This document shows positions 43,047 to 53,120 of a stretch of 64,000 bases of DNA, one piece after another. Within the stretch, counting starts at the first letter, position 1, and each line of letters begins with the position of its first letter. The notes beneath the pieces were generated by a model. That model searched no databases and was not told where the DNA came from. It saw only the letters and a program-made list of their open reading frames with translations. Both the position numbers and the translations under genes were made by a program. Origin of the DNA: CAXXFQ01 sp963674475 (GTDB lineage Bacteria; Planctomycetota; Planctomycetia; Pirellulales; Thermoguttaceae); assembly GCA_963674475.2 (NCBI GenBank), contig CAXXFQ010000033.1:1-64000 (forward strand). Direction: 5' to 3'.

Positions 43047-43537
43047 GGAAAAAAGAAGGAAATAATACTTTTGGCCGTATTCGAATACTCCAGAAGGGCC
43101 GTTTTTCGACGATCAAGGAAACCGTCGAAGAATAAAGCCTATGGGGGGTATGAACCGTTGCTGTTTCGGGAGAATCTGGCTAAAATAAGATAGTTAGATT
43201 AGGGAGTTTTTGCCGTAGGCGTTGCTTTGACAGGCTGCCGTGGGGTCTCGAGCGTTTTTCGATCGGGTTCTTCGGACGCTTTTTGGGTTCGGAGTCAGCC
43301 CTTGTTTCCTCACTTTCGCGCAACGGAAGGAAAGAAACGAGACGGCCTTTTTTAAGAGGTTGAGACGGGTGTGGTGATTTGGCAATCACCCCTGGCGAGA
43401 TGGACTGGTTCCGTCCGCCACACAAGGAATAGAGCACGAAGAGAGGAAGAACAGGATGCGCCCTTGAGCCTGGAGACAGGACACGCGGCGAACCGGTTCG
43501 TATTTCGTCGAGAATTCGGCGGAGGTGAAAGAGATAT
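43047..43537. other. Gap between first ATPase and pilT
   Basis: It contains a perfect 12-bp palindrome GTATTCGAATAC (43077-43088) and a diverged copy of the CAGGCTGC motif near 43226-43238. No terminator is clear, so pilT may be read through from the upstream gene. No ORF is convincing. Confidence 0.35.
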
Positions 43538-44644
43538 ATGGGAACGGTTCTTGTTGATAAACTGCTTCATACGGTTATCGCTCGTAACGCGAGTGACTTG
43601 CACATTGCGGTGGGGAGTCCCCCGATTGTCCGTTTGCACGGGCGTTTGATCCGACTGGAAACGAAGGTACTCACCGCAGATGACACGGTCGCGTTGATGA
43701 AAAGTATCACGCCCGAACGGTGTCAGCAGGAGCTGCAAGAGATCGGGAGTACCGACTTCGGTTTTGCCTTTGGCGATGCGGCCCGATTCCGTGTGTCGAT
43801 TTTCAAACAGCGCGGCTACGTCGGTATGGTGTTGCGTCAGTTGCCGGCCGACTTGATGAAGTTCGAGCAGATGGGGACCCCACCGGTTCTCACCGACTTG
43901 ATCATGCGTCCGCGAGGCATGATCCTCGTCACCGGGCCGACCGGTTCCGGTAAAACGACGACGCTGGCCGCCGCGGTGAACTATATCAACGAAAATATTG
44001 ACCGGCATATTATCACGATCGAAGACCCGATCGAATTTTATCACGACCATCAAAAGTCACTGATCAACCAACGTGAATTGAAAGTCGACGTGCCCAGTTT
44101 TGCCGAGGCGATTCGACGTGCGTTGCGTCAGGACCCGGACGTGATCATGGTCGGGGAAATGCGAGACCTCGAAACGATCGAAGCGGCGATCACCGCGGCT
44201 GAAACGGGCCACATTGTCTTTGGAACGCTTCACACGACGGGTGCTCCGGGCACGGTCAACCGTATTATTGACGCGTTCCCGATGAACCAGCAGGAACAGA
44301 TTCGAACTCAGTTGTCGGTGGCACTGATTGGCGTGTTGTCGCAGACGTTGTTGCCGAAAATCGGCGGGGGACGGGTCGCGGCCTTCGAAATGATGGTGGT
44401 CACGCCGGGTATCGCGAACCTGATTCGTGAAAATAAGACGTTCCGTATCACCTCGGCCATCCAGACCGGAACGAAGGCCGGGATGCAGCTGTTGGACGAC
44501 GATATGTTCAACCTTTGGAGAGACGGCAAGGCTCGAAAAGAAGACATTTTGCTCAGGGCCAATATGCCCGAGTCCCTGGCGGCGAAGATCGCGCGGGCCG
44601 AACGGGGCTTGCTCGAGGAGGAAGAGGAAGGGGCGGATGCGTAA
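43538..44644 (+). CDS. pilT: PilT-type twitching/retraction ATPase
   Basis: PilT disassembles type IV pili. The N-terminal PAS-like domain begins DKLLHTVIARNASDLHIAVGSPPIVRLHGRL. Walker A is GPTGSGKTTTLAAAV, the Asp box is IITIEDPIEF, Walker B is DVIMVGEMRDLETI and the His box is GTLHTTGA. No tetracysteine zinc site is present, which distinguishes PilT from GspE/PilB. The length is 368 residues. ATG 43538 follows a GGAGGTGAAAGAG ribosome-binding site. A retraction ATPase implies a dynamic pilus rather than a plain type II secretion system, unless it serves another machine. Confidence 0.94.
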   Translation: MGTVLVDKLLHTVIARNASDLHIAVGSPPIVRLHGRLIRLETKVLTADDTVALMKSITPERCQQELQEIGSTDFGFAFGDAARFRVSIFKQRGYVGMVLRQLPADLMKFEQMGTPPVLTDLIMRPRGMILVTGPTGSGKTTTLAAAVNYINENIDRHIITIEDPIEFYHDHQKSLINQRELKVDVPSFAEAIRRALRQDPDVIMVGEMRDLETIEAAITAAETGHIVFGTLHTTGAPGTVNRIIDAFPMNQQEQIRTQLSVALIGVLSQTLLPKIGGGRVAAFEMMVVTPGIANLIRENKTFRITSAIQTGTKAGMQLLDDDMFNLWRDGKARKEDILLRANMPESLAAKIARAERGLLEEEEEGADA

Positions 44645-44723
44645 GCAACTGCCTTGAAAGAGAACCGTCGTTACCAAAGACGGTCTCCTCACAACCCACG
44701 CAAAAGAGAGGCGTTAAGAGAAG

Positions 44724-46442
44724 ATGGCAATTCGGCGTATCGGTCAGGTCTTGATTGACCTGGGCTTTATTGATGACGATCAACTTCAGGCGATCCTGGA
44801 CGAACAGGAACAGCGCCCTGGAGAGTTATTGGGACAGATCGCCATCGATATGGGGATGATTACCGAGGACCAGTTGGCCCAGGGGTTGGCCGAACAGTTC
44901 AACCTCCAGATGGTCAACTTGGGCGAGGTAACCGTCATGCCCGACGTCTTGTCGCACGTCGACGAGACGATGGCCCAGATGTACAAGATCATCCCGATCA
45001 GCTTCAAGGACAATGTCCTGACGATTGCGATGAGCCAACCGCAGAAGCTTTCGGTGCTCGACGAATTGCGGAACTTCTTGGGCTATGAGATTCGCGCCGT
45101 CGTGGCGACCGAGCGAGATATCATCAAAGCGTTGGAACGATATTACGCCGTCGAGGGAGACAGCGTCGAATCGCTTATTTCCGACATTGAGGACGACGCG
45201 GATTTGGCCAAGGCGGCCGCCGCGTTGGAGCAAGACGGGCCGCTGGATTTGACCAGCGTCGAGGCATTGGCCGACAGCGCGCCGGTGCGAAAGCTTTTGA
45301 ACACGATCTTCCTTTTGGCGATTAAAGACCGGGCGAGCGACCTCCATTTCGAGCCGTTTGAAAACGAATTCAAGATCCGTATTCGTGCCGACGGGGTCCT
45401 TTACGAGATGGTTCCGCCGCCGCGCCACTTGGCCAACGCGATTACGACTCGAATCAAGGTGATGGCCGACCTGGATATCGCCGAACGGCGTATGCCGCAA
45501 GACGGTCGTATCGAGTTGAGTGTCGGGGGCCATCCGATCGACATGCGTGTGAGTATCTTGCCGACGATGTTCGGCGAGAGTTGCGTATTGCGTATTCTTG
45601 ACCGGTCGGTGGTCATGCTCGACCTTGAAGTCATTGGGCTGGATCCGGATACGTTGAATCTTTTCCGCCAGGCGATCCGACGTCCTAACGGGATCGTGTT
45701 GGCGACCGGTCCGACCGGTTGCGGGAAGACGACGACCCTTTACGCGGTGCTCAACGAACTCAACGAGATTACCGAAAAACTGATTACCACCGAAGACCCG
45801 GTCGAATACGACATGGACGGCATCATCCAGATGCCGATCGACGATTCGGTGGGGAACACGTTTGCCGCCTGTTTGCGGGCCATTTTGCGACAGGATCCGG
45901 ACCGGATTCTGGTCGGGGAAATTCGAGACTTGGAGACGGCCGAAATCGCCGTCCAGGCGGCGTTGACCGGTCACTTGGTTTTTAGCACTTTGCACACCAA
46001 CGACGCGCCGAGCACCGTGACCCGACTTCGCGACATGGGGATCCCGCCGTTTTTGCTGACCGCGACGCTTGAGGCCGTATTGGCTCAGCGGCTGATACGG
46101 AAGATCTGCCCGCAGTGTCGCGAGGAGACGATGCCGGCGATGGAGACGTTGGGTGAGTTGAATTTGACTCCCGACGACGTGGTGGGGAAGAAAATCTATC
46201 GTGGCCGTGGCTGCGAGAGTTGCAACAATACCGGCTTCAAAGGGCGAACCGGGTTGTACGAATTTATGGAAATAAACGACCCGATTCGCGACCTGATCAA
46301 CGAAGGCGCTTCGACCCAGAGGTTGCGGGCCGGCGCTTTGAAAAACGGTTTACGGACGTTGCGCGACTCGGGATTGAGAAAGTTGTTTGACGGCGTTTCC
46401 ACTATTGAAGAAATCATCCGAGAAACGGTGCGGGACGACTAG
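44724..46442 (+). CDS. GspE/PilB-type secretion ATPase, second copy
   Basis: Same class as the gene at 41334. An N-terminal domain (RIGQVLIDLGFIDDDQLQAILDEQ, HVDETMAQMYKIIPISFKD) is followed by the core: Walker A GPTGCGKTTTLYAVL, ILVGEIRDLETAEIAVQ and LVFSTLHTNDAPSTV. Zinc cysteines are CPQC and CESC. The length is 572 residues. The pair of assembly ATPases at one locus suggests two alternative motors for one platform. It is followed by gspF/pilC after 70 bases, probably in one operon. Confidence 0.93.
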   Translation: MAIRRIGQVLIDLGFIDDDQLQAILDEQEQRPGELLGQIAIDMGMITEDQLAQGLAEQFNLQMVNLGEVTVMPDVLSHVDETMAQMYKIIPISFKDNVLTIAMSQPQKLSVLDELRNFLGYEIRAVVATERDIIKALERYYAVEGDSVESLISDIEDDADLAKAAAALEQDGPLDLTSVEALADSAPVRKLLNTIFLLAIKDRASDLHFEPFENEFKIRIRADGVLYEMVPPPRHLANAITTRIKVMADLDIAERRMPQDGRIELSVGGHPIDMRVSILPTMFGESCVLRILDRSVVMLDLEVIGLDPDTLNLFRQAIRRPNGIVLATGPTGCGKTTTLYAVLNELNEITEKLITTEDPVEYDMDGIIQMPIDDSVGNTFAACLRAILRQDPDRILVGEIRDLETAEIAVQAALTGHLVFSTLHTNDAPSTVTRLRDMGIPPFLLTATLEAVLAQRLIRKICPQCREETMPAMETLGELNLTPDDVVGKKIYRGRGCESCNNTGFKGRTGLYEFMEINDPIRDLINEGASTQRLRAGALKNGLRTLRDSGLRKLFDGVSTIEEIIRETVRDD

Positions 46443-46512
46443 AGGGGAACTTCTGGAAGCCCCCCTAATCACGCGATCGTGGGCATCGATTTAAAGTAAA
46501 GAGGATATATCC

Positions 46513-47844
46513 ATGCCGATTTACCAATTTGAGGCGATGGACGCCACTGGCAATGAGATTCGAGACGTCGTCGAGGCGCCAACGGAGGAAGAGGCGCAGG
46601 CGACGATACGCCAGAACGGCTATTTCGTCACAAAGATCTCGGTCAAGAAGGAGCGGAAGGCCCAAGGCGCCGCGAAGAAGAAAAAAGACGGCAAGTCGTT
46701 CGCCATCGGCGGCGTCAAGCTCAAGGACCTCGTGACCTTCACGCGTCAGTTGTCGATTCTTCAGGACGCGGGCTTGCCGATTTTGCGTAGTCTTCGAGTC
46801 CTTTCCGATCAGGCGAAGCCCGGTGCGCTGAAGAACAGCCTCATCGACGTTTGCGAAGATATTGAATCCGGGTCGACGCTTTCGGAGGCGATGTCCAAAT
46901 CGCCCAAGGCGTTCAACCGGCTATATGTCAACATGATCAAAGCGGGTGAAGCGGGTGGTGCGTTGGAAATCATTCTCCAACGTCTGGCCGAGTTCCAAGA
47001 GCGGGCCGAATCGTTGCGCCGAAAGGTCAAAGGGGCGATGGTTTATCCCATTACGGTCGTCTTGTTTGCCCTTGGTATTTTGGTCTTCATCATGATGAAG
47101 ATTGTGCCGGCGTTCACGAAGATCTTTGCCGATTTCGATACCGAGCTGCCGGCGGTAACGAAGGTTTTGATCGTGGTGTCGGACCTGTTGTTCAACTACT
47201 GGTATCTGTTGCCGGGGGTCCCGATTGGGGTCTGGTTGATGGTGAAGTTGATATGCAAATTTTCCATTGGACAGGCCGGTTGGGACCTTTTCTTGTTGAA
47301 GATGCCGATCTTCGGCCAACTGGTCGAAAAAAATATTGTCGCTCGAACGATGCGGACGCTTGGGACGTTGGTTTCCAGTGGTGTGCCGATTCTCGATTCG
47401 TTGAATATTACCAAAGAGACGGCGGGGAACCATGTTTTTGAGAACATGTTTACCAAGATTTACGACGCGATTCGCGAAGGGGATACGATTTCGCACCCGA
47501 TGAAAGAGGGGTGTCGTCCCAGTTTCAATCCGGTCGCGTTGTTTTTCTGGATGTTTTTCATTGCGGGGCCGGTGGGCGCTTTGATGTATGTCATGAAGAT
47601 GAATCAGCGGGTTCTCGACGACATGGTGATCAACATGGTTGACGTCGGCGAAGAGACCGGTGAGTTGGATACGATGCTTTACAAGGTGGCCGACATCTTC
47701 GACGAAGAGGTGGCCGTGTTGACCGACAGTTTGATGAGCCTGATCGAACCGCTTTTGATCATCGGGCTTGGCACCATGGTTGGTTTTATCGTGATCGCGT
47801 TGTTCATGCCGTTGATCAGCTTGATTTCGTCGTTGTCCGGTTAA
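46513..47844 (+). CDS. GspF/PilC inner-membrane platform protein
   Basis: GspF/PilC anchors the assembly ATPase in the inner membrane. The N-terminus PIYQFEAMDATGNEI and two T2SSF domains fit: LVTFTRQLSILQDAGLPILRSLRVL and later TMRTLGTLVSSGVPILDSL, ending with VGEETGELDTMLYKVAD and an LLIIGLGTMVGFIVIALFMPL helix. The second domain has about 30 additional residues with a hydrophobic stretch (PVALFFWMFFIAGPVGALMYVMK, ~338-362) before VGEETGELD. An extra helix or hairpin would change the usual three-helix topology. The length is 443 residues. It follows the ATPase and precedes the pseudopilins. Confidence 0.9.
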   Translation: MPIYQFEAMDATGNEIRDVVEAPTEEEAQATIRQNGYFVTKISVKKERKAQGAAKKKKDGKSFAIGGVKLKDLVTFTRQLSILQDAGLPILRSLRVLSDQAKPGALKNSLIDVCEDIESGSTLSEAMSKSPKAFNRLYVNMIKAGEAGGALEIILQRLAEFQERAESLRRKVKGAMVYPITVVLFALGILVFIMMKIVPAFTKIFADFDTELPAVTKVLIVVSDLLFNYWYLLPGVPIGVWLMVKLICKFSIGQAGWDLFLLKMPIFGQLVEKNIVARTMRTLGTLVSSGVPILDSLNITKETAGNHVFENMFTKIYDAIREGDTISHPMKEGCRPSFNPVALFFWMFFIAGPVGALMYVMKMNQRVLDDMVINMVDVGEETGELDTMLYKVADIFDEEVAVLTDSLMSLIEPLLIIGLGTMVGFIVIALFMPLISLISSLSG

Positions 47845-48149
47845 AACGTCGTCGACGCGACATGAAATCGAGAGAAAATGACACGGTTTGCGTGAAGCGA
47901 AAAGAGGAAAAAACGGGGCCGGTTCCGTAGGTTCCGCGGGTTCCGATTGGGCTTGCGGAGAACGGCCTTTTGACGCCCTTGGCCAGGGGAACTCGGAAAG
48001 CGGAGTTTTCAAGGGGCGAGCACTTATCGAAAACCGAAGGGGGACCAGTTGATTTGAAAGGTCCTTTTTGCGGGAAACCCTTTTTCTATTTAGGGCATAA
48101 AACGAACCAACGAGCCGAAACGTTTTTCGGCCAGGAGGGAAACTCAGTG
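47845..48149. other. Gap before the pseudopilin genes
   Basis: Three tandem 9-bp GGTTCCG units (47921-47947) are visible. A long in-frame extension of the following gene begins at 47970, but the good ribosome-binding site and the prepilin leader indicate ATG 48150. No terminator or promoter is clear. Confidence 0.35.
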
Positions 48150-49259
48150 ATGGCGAAACGGATCTTCCACACGACGGCATCTCGACGCACGACGCGGCGC
48201 TCGCTTCGGCGCGGCTTCACACTGGTCGAGCTTTTGATGGTGATTATCATCATCAGCATCCTTGCCGGGTTGATCACCGCGACGGCCGTCCCGGCGATGC
48301 GCAAGGCGAAAAATTTCACGATCACCAACGAGATCACCCAATTGACGATGGCGTTGGAGCAGTACAAGCAAGAGTTTGGCGACTACCCGCCCGACTGCGC
48401 AGGGTTGCAGCATCCGGATACGCAAGTAGCCGCCCAAAACGAAATCATTCGCCATCTTCGCAAGGCGTTTCCGCGCTATCGGCCGGGCACTTGGGCTGAA
48501 TTGGTGCAAAAAGTTAAAGATGCAACGGATAAACAATTAAACATTGAGGATCTCGATCCGGCTTCTGCTTTGGTCTTTTTCCTTGGGGGAATTCCCGACC
48601 CGAATAACCATGGGAAATTGATTCCGTTTAGCGCGAATCCACAAGATCCATTTTATTTCAAAAAAGATGGATCTGAATTTAAGCTGGGTTCTCGTCGTAG
48701 TTTCTTCTTTGATTTCGACCCGACTCGTTTGCAAGTGTCTAAAGGTACTGGCGGTTCTAAGGTGATTGAAACCAAATACGTCCCAAGTTATGTCAAGAGT
48801 CAGACGGGTGGCGATCCGGCTCCGTTTGTTTATTTCCGGGCCCGAAATGGTGGGTATAACTTTTTGCCTTCCGCAACTGCTTCCCAACCGGCACGATTTC
48901 AGTGTTATCTTGTCGACCCGGATGACCAGAGTGATCCAACTACGGCTGCGGATATTAGTTTCCCGTATGCCCATTGTGTCAAGGATGCGACCGCTGGCGA
49001 TTATCACTGGATGAACGAAGACACGTTCCAGATCATCAGCTCGGGGTTGGACGGATTTTATTTCAACTCGGGCGAAGAGGATGAAATCGGCGATCTTGCG
49101 GTGGATGGCACGGCCGACCCGCCAACGGTCGAGCTTCCTTCGGCAGAGGATGAAAAGACTATTCGCTTTGTTGGTCCGGAAGCGGTGAATTTGATCATTG
49201 CGGAAGAGGATAATTTGGCGAATTTTGCTGATGGTGTCTTAGGCGATGGAGTTGACTGA
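48150..49259 (+). CDS. Pseudopilin 1 (GspG-like)
   Basis: A type IV prepilin-like protein. A 22-residue Arg-rich leader ends at RRG, followed by FTLVELLMVIIIISILAGLI with the conserved Glu at mature position 5. The next part (AVPAMRKAKNFTITNEITQLTMALEQYKQEFGDYPPD) is the GspG-type helix end. ATG 48150 follows AGGAGGG, which fixes the start. The length is 369 residues, much longer than the ~140 of classical GspG, because of a large C-terminal domain. GC content falls in that domain. The TGA stop overlaps the ATG of the next gene, indicating coupled translation. Confidence 0.9.
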   Translation: MAKRIFHTTASRRTTRRSLRRGFTLVELLMVIIIISILAGLITATAVPAMRKAKNFTITNEITQLTMALEQYKQEFGDYPPDCAGLQHPDTQVAAQNEIIRHLRKAFPRYRPGTWAELVQKVKDATDKQLNIEDLDPASALVFFLGGIPDPNNHGKLIPFSANPQDPFYFKKDGSEFKLGSRRSFFFDFDPTRLQVSKGTGGSKVIETKYVPSYVKSQTGGDPAPFVYFRARNGGYNFLPSATASQPARFQCYLVDPDDQSDPTTAADISFPYAHCVKDATAGDYHWMNEDTFQIISSGLDGFYFNSGEEDEIGDLAVDGTADPPTVELPSAEDEKTIRFVGPEAVNLIIAEEDNLANFADGVLGDGVD

Positions 49260-50389
49260 TGAACGTTCCAAGCATGAAAAAACCGACGGCGTTGTGGACG
49301 TCGCGGCGGCGCTTGCGCGGCGGGCATCGTTTGATCGACAGCTCGCCTCGAACCGGTCTGTTTCAAGACGGCCCGTTTAGGGACGGTCGGTCTCGAACCG
49401 GTCGGCGTGGTTTTACGTTGGCGGAGCTTTTGGTCGTGATCGCGATCATCGGTTTCCTGTCGGCCATCGGGTTCGGCGCATTGCAACAGGCCCGAAAGTC
49501 GACCGCCATCGACCGCACCAAGCGTACCGTCACCAAAATCCACTACCTCCTCATGGAAAAACTCGACTCCTACCGAACGAGACGGGTGGATCTGGATTTA
49601 AATGCCTATGTGGAAAATGTATTCGGAATAAATCCGCAAGATATTAAAGCACAAGATATTGCACGGGCTAAACTCAGCGCAATTCGTGACCTGATGCGAA
49701 TGGAAATGCCGGAACGATGGACTGATATAGGTTGTCATCCTAATGGCACCATTGTGGATGAGGATAAAGTTGCATTAGTAGGAAGCACTGTTCCAGCCCA
49801 ACTTCGACGATATCGACACGCTTTTTTGGACGCAAAAGAACGAGCATCTGGTGATATTACAGATGTTCGAAAGAATGCTTCTCCAGAATTGCTTTATATG
49901 ATCGTCATGGGAATGCCTGGAGCAGCTGAACAGTTTCATAGTACAGAAATTGGCGATACGGATGGGGATGGTCTTCGTGAATTTATCGATGCGTGGGGAA
50001 ATCCAATTCGCTATTTACGATGGCCTGCAGGCTATATTCCCCCTGATCCACCCGGCTCTGAAGATTATGACGTTGTGACAGATCTAAATGCCGAAAAACT
50101 ACGTGACCCTTTCGATTCTTACGGGGTCTACGTTGAGGATTATGCGGTTTATCCGTTGGTCTATTCAGCAGGTCCTGATGGTATTTACGATATCAATATT
50201 GGGCCTGAAGAATATGAATATAAATTGGTAGACGATAGCTTGTCTCCAAACCCGAAAGGCGATTTAAAAGTATGTGTAAGGCATGCCGATAGTCCTGGCG
50301 ACTTATTCGGGACTCCAATCGACAAACCCGTAGATGGTGAATATAACCATTACGACAACGTCACCAACCACGCTTTAGATAACCGCTAA
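49259..50389 (+). CDS. Pseudopilin 2 with 51-residue leader
   Basis: The mature N-terminus FTLAELLVVIAIIGFLSAIGF, with Glu at position 5, is preceded by RRG. The leader is unusually long (about 51 residues) and holds duplicated RTG and FxDG units, from a TCGAACCGGTC repeat in the DNA. A large C-terminal domain follows that I do not recognise, with lower GC than the N-terminus. ATG 49259 overlaps the upstream TGA. The length is 376 residues. It is presumably a minor or major subunit of the same pseudopilus. Cleavage site and function are inferred from the motif alone. Confidence 0.88.
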   Translation: MNVPSMKKPTALWTSRRRLRGGHRLIDSSPRTGLFQDGPFRDGRSRTGRRGFTLAELLVVIAIIGFLSAIGFGALQQARKSTAIDRTKRTVTKIHYLLMEKLDSYRTRRVDLDLNAYVENVFGINPQDIKAQDIARAKLSAIRDLMRMEMPERWTDIGCHPNGTIVDEDKVALVGSTVPAQLRRYRHAFLDAKERASGDITDVRKNASPELLYMIVMGMPGAAEQFHSTEIGDTDGDGLREFIDAWGNPIRYLRWPAGYIPPDPPGSEDYDVVTDLNAEKLRDPFDSYGVYVEDYAVYPLVYSAGPDGIYDINIGPEEYEYKLVDDSLSPNPKGDLKVCVRHADSPGDLFGTPIDKPVDGEYNHYDNVTNHALDNR

Positions 50390-50405
50390 GGGAAGGAGGG
50401 AGAAG

Positions 50406-51779
50406 ATGATCGTACGATTTGACGTTTTTCGTAGACGTCGCGGTATCGGTTCGGCTTCTTGCGCCGCTTCCCGAGCCGCTTCTAGCGCCGCTGGTAGCGC
50501 CGCTTCCCGAGCCGTGCGCGGTGGGATGACGTTGGTGGAACTGCTCGTGGTGATTTCCATTATGATGATCCTCACGGCCGTCGTCTTGCCCCGGGTCAAT
50601 CTGGGCGTCAAAGAACGAAAAACCAAAAACGCCGCCGACATGGTCAGCGTTTATTTCAACCAAGCACGCAACCGGGCCATCGAAACCGGCCGACCGTGCG
50701 GCGTCCTGTTCGAGCGCATCGACGACCGGCCCAACGGCGCCGGAATCCTCTACCAAGTCCAAGAACCGTTGCCCTACTCCGGCGATACCACCGATGCCGT
50801 CATGAAGGTGATCGATGTGACGACTCCCGTCACCACGCCAGACCCAAATCTTCTTGGCTACACCTATCTGCAGGCCGCTTTTCGCGTGTCAGATCTTTCC
50901 GACGGATTGGTTCGCAATGGTGACCTGATTCAGATCGGAGGTCAGGGCCCCTGGTATGAGATCGTGGATATTCCCTCAGTGACATCGACAACCGGTAATA
51001 ATCCTTTTCTGGTCGAACCTGATCCAAACAGTCCGAACTACAAGTACATCTTGTTTCAAGGGAAGACCCCGGGCAACTCGAATCCAGTTTACTTACCTTC
51101 AGCAGAAGATTGGATCGATACTCATTTTCTGACGCTGCGACGACAGAGAATGGGCAACGAACGGATGCCGTATTATGAACTGGGAGACGTCGATTCTTCG
51201 GGGAATCAAAAATGGTCCGGGCCGTTTTCGTTTACCATTCGACGGCAACCGATCGCCGGGGAAGGCTACGCCGCCCGATCGATGGTCCCGCCGCTGAAAC
51301 TGCCCAAATCCACCACGATCGACCTGTCCGCCTCCGGCGTCGGCAGCACGCTTTGGGGTGATGAGACGGTTTTAACCAAGTCATTGGCAATTATGTTCGG
51401 CCCCAGCGGTGCCGTTTCAGGCATCTATGGAATGTCCGATGTCACCTCCAAAACAACCCAATCGATCTATCTGTTAATCGGCCTCGAAGACCAGTTGAAT
51501 AAGACGTTCATTGAAAATTATCATAATAACGAAAGTGAATATCCCGAATACCAGGAGATCGCGGAGGTCAATAAGGACTCCGAAGCGAAGGAAGATGTTC
51601 GGCCGAACTGGCAATTGCCGTCAAGCCGCTGGGTCGTGATCGATCCGGTAAGCGGGATTGTCCACACGGCCGAAATGATGCCGCCAGAAAAATGGTTTAC
51701 AGCTCCCGGTACCGAGGCAGAAGGCATTCGCGAGGCGCGGACGATTGCGGCCGAACGGACCGAGCGAGGAGGGCATTAA
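50406..51779 (+). CDS. Pseudopilin 3 with Ala/Ser-repeat leader
   Basis: The mature start GG/MTLVELLVVISIMMILTAVV, with Glu at position 5, follows a 40-residue leader. The leader starts MIVRFDVFRRRRG and has an Ala/Ser tract built from GCCGCTT-type units (about 50460-50510). A GspH-like beginning VNLGVKERKTKNAADMVSVYFNQARNRAIETG follows, then a long domain that I cannot assign. The length is 457 residues. ATG 50406 is 16 bases after the previous stop, with GGAAGGAGGG upstream. The Met at mature position 1 is acceptable for pseudopilins. Confidence 0.87.
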   Translation: MIVRFDVFRRRRGIGSASCAASRAASSAAGSAASRAVRGGMTLVELLVVISIMMILTAVVLPRVNLGVKERKTKNAADMVSVYFNQARNRAIETGRPCGVLFERIDDRPNGAGILYQVQEPLPYSGDTTDAVMKVIDVTTPVTTPDPNLLGYTYLQAAFRVSDLSDGLVRNGDLIQIGGQGPWYEIVDIPSVTSTTGNNPFLVEPDPNSPNYKYILFQGKTPGNSNPVYLPSAEDWIDTHFLTLRRQRMGNERMPYYELGDVDSSGNQKWSGPFSFTIRRQPIAGEGYAARSMVPPLKLPKSTTIDLSASGVGSTLWGDETVLTKSLAIMFGPSGAVSGIYGMSDVTSKTTQSIYLLIGLEDQLNKTFIENYHNNESEYPEYQEIAEVNKDSEAKEDVRPNWQLPSSRWVVIDPVSGIVHTAEMMPPEKWFTAPGTEAEGIREARTIAAERTERGGH

Positions 51780-53120
51780 ATGAAAAACGCATTCAAACGC
51801 CGAGACAGTCGCATGACGTTGCCCGCCGGAAATCGCCGCCGTGTCCGCGTTTTGCGCCGCGCCGGTATTAGTCTTTTAGAGGTGTTGATCTCGATCGGCA
51901 TTTTGTCCGTCGGTCTGTTGAGCATCGCGTCGCTGATCCCGGCCGGTCAGTACGCCCTGTTAGAAACCACCAAAGTCGACAACGCCGCCATGTGCGGAAG
52001 AGCCGCCCGAGGCGAAATCCAAACCCGAGATTTGCTCAACCCGGTCGATAGTAGTACTGGAGTTGGGCGAGTTTATTGGATTGATAGTTCAGGAACGTTG
52101 CAAGATGCAACAAGTACAGTTGACGGGCAACTGGTTTTTAAAACCAGCCTAGTACCGTACAACAGTCGGCCTTTGGTTGCTGAGCCCTTCGTGATTGACC
52201 CGCTTCCGATCATGGAAGCATTGGAAACGGGTAATTTCGGGACTGATAATATTGTAGCTCATTTTCCATTTTCTCCTAAAACGGCCGATTTTGATCAACC
52301 GCTTGCACGCTTGGCCGTTGATTTGCCCGGAATGGACTTAGTCAATTTAACAACATCGGACGAATTTGCTCGGGCTCGGCAGGCCCTTGAGCAAATCTTT
52401 GTCTGGTCGGACGACATGATGATCAACATCGATCGGACCAACGCCGATAAACGGCCCGAATCGGTTTTTACCTGGGTCGATTCATCCGGTGTTGAAGTTG
52501 CGTCTCATGCGACGGACACCGAATCGGTCGATCTTAGCAACTACCGGCCAATTCAGCGCTTGACCATGGGCAACTACTCCTGGATGATGACCGTTATGCC
52601 GTCGATGACGGAGCTGGAAACGCCAAAACAAATTTACTTTGCACAGAATCCGGGTGCTACGGATGTCCAATTATACGAGGAGATGGCGAAGTACCAAAAG
52701 ACCTTTGAGGTGTCGGTGGTCGTTTTTTATAAGCGGAACATCATCCCGCCTGAGAGTGGTGAAACGCCCAGTGAGCGGATGGTAAACGTTTTGTCTCCTA
52801 CCGGTTCCGATATCACGCTTGCAATTCCAAATTCCGAGTCAAAAGAGTATCTCGCTATTCGCCCGAAGCAATGGCTTCTTTTGGTTGGAACTTCTATAGA
52901 TACTACTACTTCTGTTCCGACCGGACACCGCACGGCGAAATGGTTTCGTGTGATCAATACGGATGACGAAGCTCAAGACGATGGCAGTGGTAATTGGATT
53001 CGCAATGTGACGCTGGACGGGGCGGATGTGAACGAGGCTTTGGGTAATCCGGATAACATCTCGGCGGTTTTGGTGGACGGGGTGGTTGGGGTTTATACGA
53101 CGACGGTTCGATTGAACTGA
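51780..53120 (+). CDS. Pseudopilin 4 (GspI/PilV-like)
   Basis: A 29-residue Arg-rich leader (MKNAFKRRDSRM, then NRRRVRVLRRAG) precedes ISLLEVLISIGILSVGLLSI, with Glu at mature position 5, as in PulI/PilV proteins. The IPAGQYALLETTKVDNAAMCGRAA stretch follows the helix. The remaining ~330 residues are not recognised and have lower GC. ATG 51780 abuts the stop of pseudopilin 3 with AGGAGGG upstream, so coupled translation is likely. The length is 446 residues. Confidence 0.87.
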   Translation: MKNAFKRRDSRMTLPAGNRRRVRVLRRAGISLLEVLISIGILSVGLLSIASLIPAGQYALLETTKVDNAAMCGRAARGEIQTRDLLNPVDSSTGVGRVYWIDSSGTLQDATSTVDGQLVFKTSLVPYNSRPLVAEPFVIDPLPIMEALETGNFGTDNIVAHFPFSPKTADFDQPLARLAVDLPGMDLVNLTTSDEFARARQALEQIFVWSDDMMINIDRTNADKRPESVFTWVDSSGVEVASHATDTESVDLSNYRPIQRLTMGNYSWMMTVMPSMTELETPKQIYFAQNPGATDVQLYEEMAKYQKTFEVSVVVFYKRNIIPPESGETPSERMVNVLSPTGSDITLAIPNSESKEYLAIRPKQWLLLVGTSIDTTTSVPTGHRTAKWFRVINTDDEAQDDGSGNWIRNVTLDGADVNEALGNPDNISAVLVDGVVGVYTTTVRLN

